Source of the DNA: Burkholderiales bacterium
GTDB lineage: Bacteria; Pseudomonadota; Gammaproteobacteria; Burkholderiales; Burkholderiaceae_D
Assembly: GCA_026399895.1 (NCBI GenBank)
Contig: JAPLQC010000020.1
Location: 37,581-101,580, forward strand
Direction: 5' to 3'
DNA length: 64,000 nt
Shown here piece by piece: positions 54,762 through 64,000 of this stretch (position 1 is its first letter; each line of letters starts with the position of its first letter). The notes under the pieces are model-generated. The model was not told the origin of the DNA. It saw only the letters and a list, made by a program, of their open reading frames with translations, and searched no databases. Both the position numbers and the translations under genes were made by a program.

Positions 54762-56327
54762 TTAGGCTGGCGTCAATTGTCTGCTTTCTTCTTTTTTATG
54801 CGCGAGCCACTGGTCGATCCGCTGTGCGGTATCGGCCGGTAGATGCAGCCCTAGCTTTGAGCGACGCCACAGTATATCGACGCCAGATAACGCCCATTCG
54901 TTTTTCACCAAATAGTCCAACTCGGCTTCGTATAGGGCATCGGCCACGGCCTCGCCCATATCTGCCAGGCATTTCCTGTTTTCGAGCAGCCGGTGAATTC
55001 GCGTGCCATAGGCGCGCGCATAGCGGGCGACCAATTTGGGCGGCAACCAGCTGTAGCTTTGCTGCAGCGCACCGACGAAGGCATCGAACTCGAGGACTGC
55101 ACGATTTTGCGGTGGTCCGTAGAGGTCGCCGCCAGGTAAACAAGCGTGCTCGGTCCAGGTGCCATGCGAATTACCGAGCTTGGTGGCGATCATGTCGACC
55201 GCTTCTTCGGCCAGCTTTCGGAAGGTGGTGATCTTGCCGCCGAATACAGAGAGCAGCGGCGCCTGCTCACCCGCGAGTGTCAGCTGGTAATCCCGCGTAA
55301 TTTCGGAAGCGTTGGCTGACTCATCCTCCAGCAACGGCCGCACCCCGGAGTAAGACCAGACCACATCGGCGGGTGTGATCGGTTGCTGAAAATAACGCTC
55401 GGTCAGACGACATAGGTAGTCGATCTCGCTCTTATCAATCGCTACCTGATCGGTGTTGCCGGTGTACTCAAGGTCGGTGGTACCCACCAACGTGAAATCC
55501 TGTTCATAGCTGATGACAAAAACAATGCGGCCATCCGGGTTCTGGAAAATATAAGCATAGGGATGATCGAACATCTTGCGCACCACGATGTGGCTGCCCT
55601 TCACCAGTCGCAGCGACTTGTTGCTGCGGTTAGCGATCGCGTCTTGCAGAAATTGTGCAGCCCACGGGCCCGCAGCATTCACCACACAGCGTGCGCTAAC
55701 CTCGATGCTTGTGCCATCCGACTTGCGTAGCAACGCCTGCCAACGATCGCCGACCCGGCGTGCGGACTCGCAGCGGGTGTGCGTCAAAACACGAGCACCA
55801 TGTTCAGCAGCGTCAAGCGCGTTGAGCACAACCAGGCGAGCGTCGTCGACCCAGCCATCGGAATAGATAAAACCTTTGCTGAACTCGGGCCGAAGTGGTT
55901 CGCCCGCAGGGTGAGCATGAAGATCGATCGCACCCGAGCCCGGCAAGATTTCTCGCTTTGCCAGCGCATCGTAAAGAAATAGCCCGGCACGGATCATCCA
56001 GGCAGGCCGTTGCCCGCGGTCATGCGGCATCACGAAACGCATCGGCCACATGATGTGAGGTGCTGCGCGTAACAGGACCTCGCGCTCGATTAGCGCCTTG
56101 CGCACCAGATTAAATTCAAAGTGTTCGAGATAGCGCAGGCCACCGTGAATCAGTTTGGTGGACGCTGATGAAGTGTGCTGAGCCAAATCGTCCTTGTCGC
56201 AAAGGACGACGGAAAGTCCACGGCCGGCAGCATCCCGCGCAATACCAGCGCCGTTGATGCCGCCACCGACGATCAGCACATCTGCCGTCAGAATCATGGA
56301 GCCTTTCACCTCGGGGGTTAAGTGCAA
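54762..56327 (-). CDS. glpD: glycerol-3-phosphate dehydrogenase (aerobic, FAD-dependent)
   Basis: ILTADVLIVGGGINGAGIARDAAGRGLSVVLCDKDDLAQHTSSASTKLIHGGLRYLEHFEFNLV. Confidence 0.97.
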   Translation of the reverse strand: MHLTPEVKGSMILTADVLIVGGGINGAGIARDAAGRGLSVVLCDKDDLAQHTSSASTKLIHGGLRYLEHFEFNLVRKALIEREVLLRAAPHIMWPMRFVMPHDRGQRPAWMIRAGLFLYDALAKREILPGSGAIDLHAHPAGEPLRPEFSKGFIYSDGWVDDARLVVLNALDAAEHGARVLTHTRCESARRVGDRWQALLRKSDGTSIEVSARCVVNAAGPWAAQFLQDAIANRSNKSLRLVKGSHIVVRKMFDHPYAYIFQNPDGRIVFVISYEQDFTLVGTTDLEYTGNTDQVAIDKSEIDYLCRLTERYFQQPITPADVVWSYSGVRPLLEDESANASEITRDYQLTLAGEQAPLLSVFGGKITTFRKLAEEAVDMIATKLGNSHGTWTEHACLPGGDLYGPPQNRAVLEFDAFVGALQQSYSWLPPKLVARYARAYGTRIHRLLENRKCLADMGEAVADALYEAELDYLVKNEWALSGVDILWRRSKLGLHLPADTAQRIDQWLAHKKEESRQLTPA

Positions 56328-56456
56328 AGCAGATTTTGCGCCGCGCAGTCCATCGAGCGGGTGGCTCTGACGCTACCGGAATTTGCGGAGGGCGGATCGC
56401 GATCCCGCATAATCCTCAAGGCAGGGTTGACCTGAGGATGTTTCTGCTCAAAGATA

Positions 56457-56506
56457 TTCGCTAAACGAACAAAAAGCAACAAAACGAACCGTATAAATGT
56501 TCGTTT
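56457..56506. promoter_or_regulatory. GlpR-like operator array in the glpD-glpR divergent region
   Basis: TTCG-ctaaa-CGAAC (56457-56470), AAACGAAC (56482-56489) and inverted GTTCGTTT (56499-56506). Confidence 0.6.
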
Positions 56507-56549
56507 CTTTTCTTTTAATCACGATATCACCGCTTCTCGATTGCGCTCC

Positions 56550-57311
56550 ATGAATTTGAACCCTCGCCAGCGCAGCATTCTTGACGCCGTACGGAGTCAG
56601 GTCACGATTTCGGTCGAGGAGCTCGCGCAGCAATTGGCAGTTACACCGCAGACCGTCCGGCGCGACGTAAAGCAAATGGAAGAGGCGCGGCTGCTGGCGC
56701 GCTATCACGGCGGGGTCGGACTTCCCTCCTCGGTCGAGAACATCGACTACAGCCAGCGTCAGGTGATGAATATTGCGGCCAAGCGCCGCATCGCGGCAGC
56801 GGTGGCGGCGCGGGTAAGGCCCGGTAGCTCGCTGCTAATCAACATCGGCACCACCACCGAGGAAGTGGCGCGGGCATTGCGGCACCACACTGGCCTGCAT
56901 GTGGTCACCAACAATCTGAATGTCGCCACCATCATGGCCGGTCAGCCGAGCTGCGAGGTGATCGTGGCCGGCGGTGTTGTGCGTGGGCGCGATCGTGGGA
57001 TTGTCGGCGAGGCTACCGTTGAGTTCATTCGCCAGTTCCGGGTCGATATCGGGATTATTGGGGTATCAAGCATCGAGCCCGATGGCACTTTGCGGGACTT
57101 TGATTCGCGCGAGGTTAAGGTGGCGCAAGCCATCATCGAGCAGTCGCGCGAGATCTGGCTGGTCGCGGATCAGGACAAGTTCGTTCGACAGGCCTTGGTG
57201 CGGCTGGCGCATTTATCCGAAATGGATCGACTGTTTTGCGACGCTGAGCCACCGGCCGCACTGCGCGCATTACTGGAAGAGGCGCGGGTTGAGGTGGTGG
57301 TAGCGCCCTGA
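56550..57311 (+). CDS. glpR: DeoR/GlpR-family transcriptional repressor
   Basis: MNLNPRQRSILDAVRSQVTISVEELAQQLAVTPQTVRRDVKQMEEARLLARYHGGVGLPSSVENIDYSQR; divergent from glpD. Confidence 0.93.
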   Translation: MNLNPRQRSILDAVRSQVTISVEELAQQLAVTPQTVRRDVKQMEEARLLARYHGGVGLPSSVENIDYSQRQVMNIAAKRRIAAAVAARVRPGSSLLINIGTTTEEVARALRHHTGLHVVTNNLNVATIMAGQPSCEVIVAGGVVRGRDRGIVGEATVEFIRQFRVDIGIIGVSSIEPDGTLRDFDSREVKVAQAIIEQSREIWLVADQDKFVRQALVRLAHLSEMDRLFCDAEPPAALRALLEEARVEVVVAP

Positions 57312-57419
57312 AAATGCCGGGATGCCGGAAATACACCCAAGCAATTACTGCGATATCAGCGGTATTGGGATTGGTTTCGACGATAATGAGAGCTCTTTTC
57401 CACGCCTGAGCGCACGCAG

Positions 57420-58502
57420 ATGCCCACTACCTTCGCACCCCTGAAAAACGACACCTTCCTGCGCGCGCTGATGCGCCAGCCGACTGATTACACGCCCATG
57501 TGGCTGATGCGCCAGGCGGGCCGCTACTTGCCCGAATATCGCGCGACGCGCGCCAAGGCCGGATCATTTATGGGCTTGGCGACCAACCCGGACTATGCCA
57601 CCGAGGTCACCCTGCAGCCGCTCGACCGTTACGCGCTTGACGCTGCGATTTTGTTTTCCGACATCCTAACGGTGCCCGATGCCATGGGTCTGGGCTTGTC
57701 GTTTGCCGAAGGCGAGGGCCCTCGATTTGCCCACCCGTTGCGTGATGAGGCAGCAGTGCGCGCATTGCACGCGCCTGATCTCGGCAAGTTGCAATACGTA
57801 TTCGATGCGGTCACGCAGATTCGGCGTGAGTTGAACGGACGGGTGCCCCTGATCGGGTTTTCCGGTAGTCCCTGGACGCTGGCCTGCTACATGGTCGAGG
57901 GCGGCGGCTCGGACGATTTCCGGCTGGTTAAGACCATGCTGTATGACCGACCCGACCTCATGCATCACATCTTGTCGGTGAATGCGACGGCAGTCGCCGC
58001 GTATCTGAATACTCAGATCGAGGCTGGCGCCCAAGCGGTCATGGTTTTTGATACATGGGGCGGCGCGCTGGCGGACGGTGTCTACCAAGCTTTCTCCCTG
58101 CACTACATGCGGGAGGTAATCCGCCAGCTAAAGCGCGAGCATGAGGGCGTACGCATCCCCAGTATCGTGTTTACCAAGGGTGGCGGGCTCTGGCTGGAAG
58201 AGATCGCCGATTGCGGAGCCGACGCGGTGGGCCTGGACTGGACGGTTAATCTGGGCACGGCGCGCAAGCGGGTTGGGCATAAGGTCGCGCTACAGGGCAA
58301 CCTCGACCCGAACGTGCTGTTCGCCAAGCCGGATCAAATTCGTGCCGAGGTGGAGCGATTGCTGAACTCCTTCGGTAAGCCGACAGCGGATAGCGGCCAC
58401 GTATTCAACCTCGGTCACGGTATTTCGCAATTCACGCCGCCAGAGTCGGTCAACGCGTTGGTGGATGCGGTGCATCAGATCAGTCGAGCCCTGCGCGCCT
58501 GA
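57420..58502 (+). CDS. hemE: uroporphyrinogen decarboxylase
   Basis: [43 protein letters not shown]. Confidence 0.98.
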   Translation: MPTTFAPLKNDTFLRALMRQPTDYTPMWLMRQAGRYLPEYRATRAKAGSFMGLATNPDYATEVTLQPLDRYALDAAILFSDILTVPDAMGLGLSFAEGEGPRFAHPLRDEAAVRALHAPDLGKLQYVFDAVTQIRRELNGRVPLIGFSGSPWTLACYMVEGGGSDDFRLVKTMLYDRPDLMHHILSVNATAVAAYLNTQIEAGAQAVMVFDTWGGALADGVYQAFSLHYMREVIRQLKREHEGVRIPSIVFTKGGGLWLEEIADCGADAVGLDWTVNLGTARKRVGHKVALQGNLDPNVLFAKPDQIRAEVERLLNSFGKPTADSGHVFNLGHGISQFTPPESVNALVDAVHQISRALRA

Positions 58503-58567
58503 TTCCTTAAGCTCTGGGCAGCCGATGATAGGCGCTGCGACGCCTTGGTGGCTGGTTGACCGCCTAC

Positions 58568-59145
58568 TTATGCACAGGCCAACCACCCGTGGCGCCAATC
58601 AAGCACTTGCGGCGATGTCTAAATGCGGACAGTAATTAATCACCGTAAGTGCCTGATTTATCGGGGCTTGGTTAGTGGCACACGGAAATTCTTGTCAGAA
58701 GCATGGTTTTCTCATCGCTTATTTTTTCTGCTTCGCATAAGCCTTGTTCACAAAGTTATCCACACTCTCGGGCAGCGGTGTCCGGCCTCAGGCCAAGTAC
58801 CGCAGCAGGCTTTCGGGTGTCGCTGACAGATCCTTTGTCAATCTCCGGTTGACACGCCCGCCAAGGCGCGAAGCTTTGGCCGGGACGGATCAGATTGAAT
58901 CGATTTATGCAAGTTTTTTTCGGCCAAGAGCTGCGCTTATTCACAAATTCTGCTCATGTCAAGATTCTGAAAAAATTTATCAGAAAATTTTTTTGACTCA
59001 TCGGTGCTAAAGCTAAGCCTTTGATTTTATTGAAATGGGCTGGATGCGTTCCTGATGAGCAATTTGTTGCGGCCCGCATGAAATCTCGCTTTTGGCATGT
59101 CAAGCCCCAGTTGCACACAAAGTTATCCACACAAATTGTGGATAG
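58568..59145. other. candidate DnaA-binding / replication-origin-like intergenic region (DnaA-box cluster plus AT-rich tract)
   Basis: TTATGCACA 58568, TTGTTCACA 58744, TTATCCACA 58756, TTATTCACA 58937, TTATCCACA 59123, TGTGGATAG 59137 (reverse-complement near-consensus); AT-rich gaaaaaatttatcagaaaattttttt at about 58968-58994. Confidence 0.6.
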
Positions 59146-59340
59146 CCTAAAAAAGGCTTTTTGCGACGATCATTGAAAAAGACTTTTGAAGAACTACGTT
59201 AAAAACCTCGTTCAAGTTGGACCCCATGTGTTGCCGCTTGTTTGGCGCAATTCGGCAAACTCGACACGGTTGATGCGCGACCGTTTGCTGCAAGCCGGCA
59301 TGGTTCAAGTACGGCTCTCGGATTGTCAAAGGCGGGTCGC

Positions 59341-61401
59341 GTGAGCTCTCAGGTCTTGTCAGTGGTGCTCGACGCGCCGCTCGACACCGCCTTCGACTAC
59401 CTGTGGGTAGCGCGCTCTGAAACCGAGCTAGCGCCCCAGCCCGGACAGTTGGTGCTAGCACCGTTCGGGCGCCGCCAGACCATCGGCCTGGTAATCGCCG
59501 TCAAGGACAGTAGCGAGGTCGAGCCAGGAAAGTTGCGTGAGCTGCTTCAGGTTCGTGGCCAGATGCCGCCGCTCAGTGATGACTGGATTGCGCTCTGCCG
59601 CTTTGCGGCGGAGTACTACCAACGCCCGCTCGGCGAGGTTGCGCTACCCAGTCTGCCAAAAGGCCTGCGCACCGAAAGCACGGTGGCGCTGGATCGTGCC
59701 TTGAAGAAGGTGGCGCAGGCACAGCCGCAGCCGACGACGACGCCAGAAACCAGCGTCCAGCGTCCCCAGCTAAATCCCGAGCAGCAAACTGCGGTCGACG
59801 CCATCTTGAATACCGAGGGCTATCAGGCCCACCTGCTGTTTGGCGTGACCGGTAGTGGAAAGACCGAGGTCTATCTGCATGCCACCGAGCGGGTCCTGCA
59901 ACGAGAGCGCGATGCTGATCGCCGTGCGCAGGTGCTGATTATGGTGCCGGAGATTAATTTGACCCCGCAGCTCGAGGCCAGCGTGCGCGCGCGATTCCCG
60001 GCGCTTCAGGTGGTCAGTTTGCACAGCCAATTGGCAGAAGGTGAGCGCCTGCGTCACTGGCTAGCGGCCCACATCGGTAGCGCGGACATCGTGCTGGGCA
60101 CGCGACTGGCCGTGCTCTCATCGATGCCGCATTTGAAAATGATCATCATCGATGAGGAGCACGACCCCTCATACAAACAGCAGGAGGGCTTGCGCTATTC
60201 GGCACGGGACCTTGCAGTCTGGCGCGCTCACCAGCAGCAGATTCCTGTGGTGCTGGGGTCTGCAACGCCCTCGGCGGAAAGTTGGTTGCACGTGTCCACA
60301 GGTCGATACCAGCGGCTTACTCTCACCCAACGCGCCGCCAAGAACGCACAATTACCAAAGGTGCGGGTGATCGATACCGAGATCAACAAAGCCGTGGATG
60401 GCTTTTCACCGCTATTGCTGGCTGCTCTGAAGTTGCGGCTGGAGAGGGGTGAGCAGTCCTTGCTATTCCTGAACCGGCGTGGCTACGCGCCCGTCATGCA
60501 CTGCGACGCCTGCGGATGGATAAGTAATTGCCGGCGCTGCACGGCGTTCATGGTGCTGCACAAACCGGAGCGGCGATTGCGCTGCCATCACTGCAGCCTT
60601 GAGCTACGCATACCGTCAGCGTGTCCTACCTGCGGCAATGTCGATTTGCAGCCACTCGGTCGAGGTACGCAGCGTGTTGAAGAGTACTTGCAGCAGGCGT
60701 TTCCGCAAGCACGGGTGATGCGTATTGATGCCGACTCCACGCGTCGCAAGGGCAGCGCGCAAGCAGCCTTCGACGCGGTTCATCGCGGGGATGTCGATAT
60801 CTTGCTGGGAACGCAGATGGTCGCCAAAGGGCATGACTTTCAGCGTCTGACTCTGGTCGGTGTGATTAATCCTGACACGGCTTTGTTCTCGCAAGACTAT
60901 CTCGCGGGCGAGCGCTTGTTTGCGCAGCTGATGCAGGTGGCCGGTCGCGCGGGTAGGGCAGCACAGGCTGACGTTAACCATGACGGTGCTTCACAATCCG
61001 AGGTGCTGATACAAACCCGCTACCCGCAACATCCTCTGTACCAGGCGCTGCTCGCACACGACTACAAAGGTTTTGCCGACACCATGCTGGCAGAGCGCCG
61101 AAGCGCCAATCTACCGCCCTATTCGTTTCAAGCGCTGCTGCGCGCCGAGGCGAAAAACCTGCAACTCGCGCTGGATTTCTTAGCCCAGGCGCGGACACTC
61201 ATGCCGCATCCGGGCGTTAGCATTAACGACCCGGTGCCTATGACGATTACGCGTGTTGCGGGCATAGAGCGCGCGCAGCTCTTACTCGAATCAACATCAC
61301 GCGCACAGCTGCAGGCATTTCTGCGACCGTGGATGCGAGCGCTGCGATCGCTAAAGACGCGAGTGAACTGGATGCTGGAGGTCGACCCGATCGACATCTA
61401 A
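59341..61401 (+). CDS. priA: primosomal protein N' (replication restart helicase PriA)
   Basis: LLFGVTGSGKTEVYLHATERVL, zinc-binding cysteines CDACGWISNCRRC and CPTCG, GRGTQRVEEYLQQAFP. Start placed at GTG 59341 (uncertain). Confidence 0.95.
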   Translation: MSSQVLSVVLDAPLDTAFDYLWVARSETELAPQPGQLVLAPFGRRQTIGLVIAVKDSSEVEPGKLRELLQVRGQMPPLSDDWIALCRFAAEYYQRPLGEVALPSLPKGLRTESTVALDRALKKVAQAQPQPTTTPETSVQRPQLNPEQQTAVDAILNTEGYQAHLLFGVTGSGKTEVYLHATERVLQRERDADRRAQVLIMVPEINLTPQLEASVRARFPALQVVSLHSQLAEGERLRHWLAAHIGSADIVLGTRLAVLSSMPHLKMIIIDEEHDPSYKQQEGLRYSARDLAVWRAHQQQIPVVLGSATPSAESWLHVSTGRYQRLTLTQRAAKNAQLPKVRVIDTEINKAVDGFSPLLLAALKLRLERGEQSLLFLNRRGYAPVMHCDACGWISNCRRCTAFMVLHKPERRLRCHHCSLELRIPSACPTCGNVDLQPLGRGTQRVEEYLQQAFPQARVMRIDADSTRRKGSAQAAFDAVHRGDVDILLGTQMVAKGHDFQRLTLVGVINPDTALFSQDYLAGERLFAQLMQVAGRAGRAAQADVNHDGASQSEVLIQTRYPQHPLYQALLAHDYKGFADTMLAERRSANLPPYSFQALLRAEAKNLQLALDFLAQARTLMPHPGVSINDPVPMTITRVAGIERAQLLLESTSRAQLQAFLRPWMRALRSLKTRVNWMLEVDPIDI

Positions 61402-61441
61402 CTGCACTGTTCACACGAATTGCAGCGGGCCAGATGCCAGC

Positions 61442-61924
61442 TTATTGAATCGGCGTATCCAGCCGTCCCTGCTGGGCGAGCTCACGAATCACACGAATCG
61501 TGTCGATGTCCGCTTCTTTGTAGGCTTCACGACGAAAGCCGTTATAAAACGATTCCTCTTCCGTCTCTACAGCATCATTGTGGTCGTCGTACTCGAACCG
61601 TACAAACAAGGCGTCCGGTTGCGGTTCTTCAATCGTCATCGTCAAATCGGACGCGGGAATGGATTCCTGCTGTGGCACGTGATAATGCACTAACTGCTGG
61701 GGTGTGAATGTCACCTGGTCGTGCACCTGAAGCGTACCGAAACGCAGCGTGCGCGATAAATTATCGGTGCCGCGCGCAGTAATCGTGCACGCATCAAGGG
61801 CCATCACAAACAAAGTCGGTTGTTCCGCGCGCAATACCAAGCCGCGCCACAGCTGTTCCCGCGTGATCATCATTACCAGCGGGTTGCCCGGCATATTGAT
61901 TTCGATAAGGTGTGTGAATTTCAT
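61442..61924 (-). CDS. SRPBCC / DUF1857-like (AtaL-like) protein
   Basis: 160 aa from ATG 61924, MKFTHLIEINMPGNPLVMMITREQLWRGLVLRAEQP. Confidence 0.8.
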   Translation of the reverse strand: MKFTHLIEINMPGNPLVMMITREQLWRGLVLRAEQPTLFVMALDACTITARGTDNLSRTLRFGTLQVHDQVTFTPQQLVHYHVPQQESIPASDLTMTIEEPQPDALFVRFEYDDHNDAVETEEESFYNGFRREAYKEADIDTIRVIRELAQQGRLDTPIQ

Positions 61925-62047
61925 GATGGTTGCTGCGTGCTTTTCTCGTTTCACTTTACCACGCACTGAAAGGTCAGATACACCGGCTAGTGCCTGCGGA
62001 ATTCGATACAATGGCGCGCCATCTCTTAATCCCCGCCTTACTTTTCC

Positions 62048-64000
62048 ATGTCCTCTGGTTTGAACGCGCAACAGCATGCCGCAGTCCGGCATGTCGACGG
62101 GCCTTGTCTGGTGCTGGCAGGTGCGGGCTCGGGCAAGACGCGCGTGATCACTGCCAAGATTGCACACCTGATCGAGCAGTGTGGCTACGAGCCGAAAAAT
62201 ATCGCCGCGCTCACCTTCACCAACAAAGCGGCGCTGGAAATGCGCGAGCGCGTCGCGAAGTTACTGCAAGCGCCAGGCCAAGCTAAGCAGCTGACGGTAT
62301 CCACCTTTCATTCGCTCGGCGTTCAAATTTTGCGTCGTGAGGCCATATCGGTGGGGCTGAAAGAGCGCTTTTCGATTATGGACAGCGACGACTGCTTTTC
62401 GATTGTCCAAGACCTGGCGGTAACGACCGATAAAGCCCTGATCCGCCGTCTGCAATATCAGATCTCGCTCTGGAAGAATGCGCTGCTGTCACCAGATCAA
62501 GCATTAAGCCAGGCGCAAGATGAGCAGCAGGCGCAAGCGGCGCGCGTGTATCGCAACTACGTCGCCACATTGGCCAGTTATCAATCGGTTGATTTTGATG
62601 ACCTGATACGGCTACCAGTTGAGCTTTTTCGGTCTGACGAGTCAGCGCGCGATCGATGGCAACGGCGCTTGCGCTATCTGCTGATTGATGAGTACCAAGA
62701 CACGAACACCTGCCAGTATGAACTGTTGAAATTACTGGTGACGGGCATTGGCAAAAAACCGATGTTTACCGCTGTCGGCGATGATGATCAAGCGATCTAC
62801 GCCTGGCGCGGCGCGACCATTGATAACTTGAATAACCTTCAGCAGGATTTCCCCGAGCTCAAGCTGATCAAGCTGGAGCAGAATTACCGCTCAAGCAATC
62901 GCATTCTAAACGCTGCCAATGCAGTGATTGGAAACAACCCGAAGGTGTTCGAGAAATCACTCTGGTCAGAGCATGGCATGGGCGATCCGGTACAGGTTGT
63001 TGCGATGGACGATGATGAAGCTGAAGCAGATCAGGTGGCGGTACTGCTGTCGGTGCACAAATTCGAACGGCGTGCTCGGTTCTCTGACTATGCCGTTCTT
63101 TATCGCGGCAACCACCAGTCGCGCCTGCTCGAGAAAGCGCTGCGACGTGAGCGTATTCCGTATGTGATGTCGGGCGGGCAAAGTTTTTTCGACCGCGCCG
63201 AGATCAAAGATATCGTTGCCTACTTGCGTTTAATTGCCAATGGCGATGATGACCCCGCGTTTATCCGCGCTGTGACAACGCCGCGTCGCGGCGTGGGGCA
63301 AGCGACACTAGAAGTACTGGGCGAATTCTCTCGGCAATGGAATTGCTCGCTATTTGAGGCGGCGTACAAAGGCGGTATTGAAGCGCGCCTGGGCGATCGT
63401 CAGTTGAGCCCGCTGCGCGAGTTTTGTGAATTCATACAGCAACTTGAGGCACGCGCATCTCGTGCAGACCACGTCAGTGGCGGTGACCATGCCGGTGCAG
63501 TGCTTGATGACATGATGAAGGCGATTGACTACGAGCAGTATCTGTACAACACCTTCGATGACAAACAAGCGCAAGAGAAATGGCAAAACATACTCGACTT
63601 CACCGGTTGGCTGAAAGAGAAGGGCCGGGGTGGAGCGCAAGGTGAGTCAGAGGAAAAATCCTTACTCGACCTGACGCAGATGGTTGCGTTGATGAGTATG
63701 TTGGAAGGTCGCGATGAAGAGCCCGATGCGGTGCGGCTGTCCACCTTACATGCTGCGAAAGGGCTCGAATTCGGTCATGTATTCATGGTGGGCGTGGAAG
63801 AAGGTATCTTGCCCCACAAGGGAGACCCCGATGCGCCGCCCGAAACCTTCGCGCAGCGCATCGAAGAAGAGCGCCGATTGATGTATGTCGGTATCACACG
63901 TGCACAGCGTAGCCTGACGGTTACCTGGTGCAAGCAGCGCAAGCGCGCGCGCGACAGCACGCAGTGCGAGCCATCCCGTTTTATTGAAGAGATGCGGCTG
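62048..64000 (+). CDS. rep: ATP-dependent DNA helicase Rep/UvrD family, 3'-truncated by the window end
   Basis: Open frame from ATG 62048 to the window end: MSSGLNAQQHAAVRHVDGPCLVLAGAGSGKTRVITAKIAHLI, YLLIDEYQDTNTCQYELLKLL, VGDDDQAIYAWRGA, EEERRLMYVGITRAQ. Absent from the ORF track because no stop lies in the window. Confidence 0.93.
   Translation, partial: MSSGLNAQQHAAVRHVDGPCLVLAGAGSGKTRVITAKIAHLIEQCGYEPKNIAALTFTNKAALEMRERVAKLLQAPGQAKQLTVSTFHSLGVQILRREAISVGLKERFSIMDSDDCFSIVQDLAVTTDKALIRRLQYQISLWKNALLSPDQALSQAQDEQQAQAARVYRNYVATLASYQSVDFDDLIRLPVELFRSDESARDRWQRRLRYLLIDEYQDTNTCQYELLKLLVTGIGKKPMFTAVGDDDQAIYAWRGATIDNLNNLQQDFPELKLIKLEQNYRSSNRILNAANAVIGNNPKVFEKSLWSEHGMGDPVQVVAMDDDEAEADQVAVLLSVHKFERRARFSDYAVLYRGNHQSRLLEKALRRERIPYVMSGGQSFFDRAEIKDIVAYLRLIANGDDDPAFIRAVTTPRRGVGQATLEVLGEFSRQWNCSLFEAAYKGGIEARLGDRQLSPLREFCEFIQQLEARASRADHVSGGDHAGAVLDDMMKAIDYEQYLYNTFDDKQAQEKWQNILDFTGWLKEKGRGGAQGESEEKSLLDLTQMVALMSMLEGRDEEPDAVRLSTLHAAKGLEFGHVFMVGVEEGILPHKGDPDAPPETFAQRIEEERRLMYVGITRAQRSLTVTWCKQRKRARDSTQCEPSRFIEEMRL

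Noticed and set aside
54374-55231. 285-aa plus-strand ORF across glpS and glpD
   Set aside because: Antisense to two well-supported genes; no motif.

Overview
This 64-kb window looks like the replication-origin region of a betaproteobacterial (probably Burkholderiales-like) chromosome. Supporting landmarks are gyrB-dnaN-dnaA (-), rpmH-rnpA-yidD-yidC-mnmE (+), mnmG-rsmG-parA-parB (+) with two parS palindromes, a full atpIBEFHAGDC operon (+), a glycerol catabolism/ABC uptake operon (glpD-S-T-P-Q-U-V-K, -) with a divergent glpR, then hemE, priA and a rep-type helicase cut by the window end. The left third holds a 5'-truncated topB, a disrupted MFS gene, a phasin, a SET-domain protein, folE, a periplasmic beta-propeller / PQQ-type dehydrogenase / cytochrome c cluster, an nhaR-like regulator, terC, an AI-2E-type permease, a Tim44-domain protein and glcB. 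No CRISPR array, tRNA, rRNA or IS element was recognised. The best leads are: (a) a DnaA-box-rich, AT-rich hemE-priA intergenic region that resembles an origin although dnaA lies 35 kb away; (b) a 37-codon remnant of ahpC behind OxyR-like half-sites; (c) an orphan minus-strand terminator/leader upstream of a short asparaginase gene; (d) the highly codon-biased PQQ dehydrogenase module; (e) an unrecognised 245-aa protein; (f) an apparently truncated DUF2160/GlpU gene in the glycerol operon. I did not find a clearly new multi-gene system. All calls come from reading the sequence and family recall; no searches were run.
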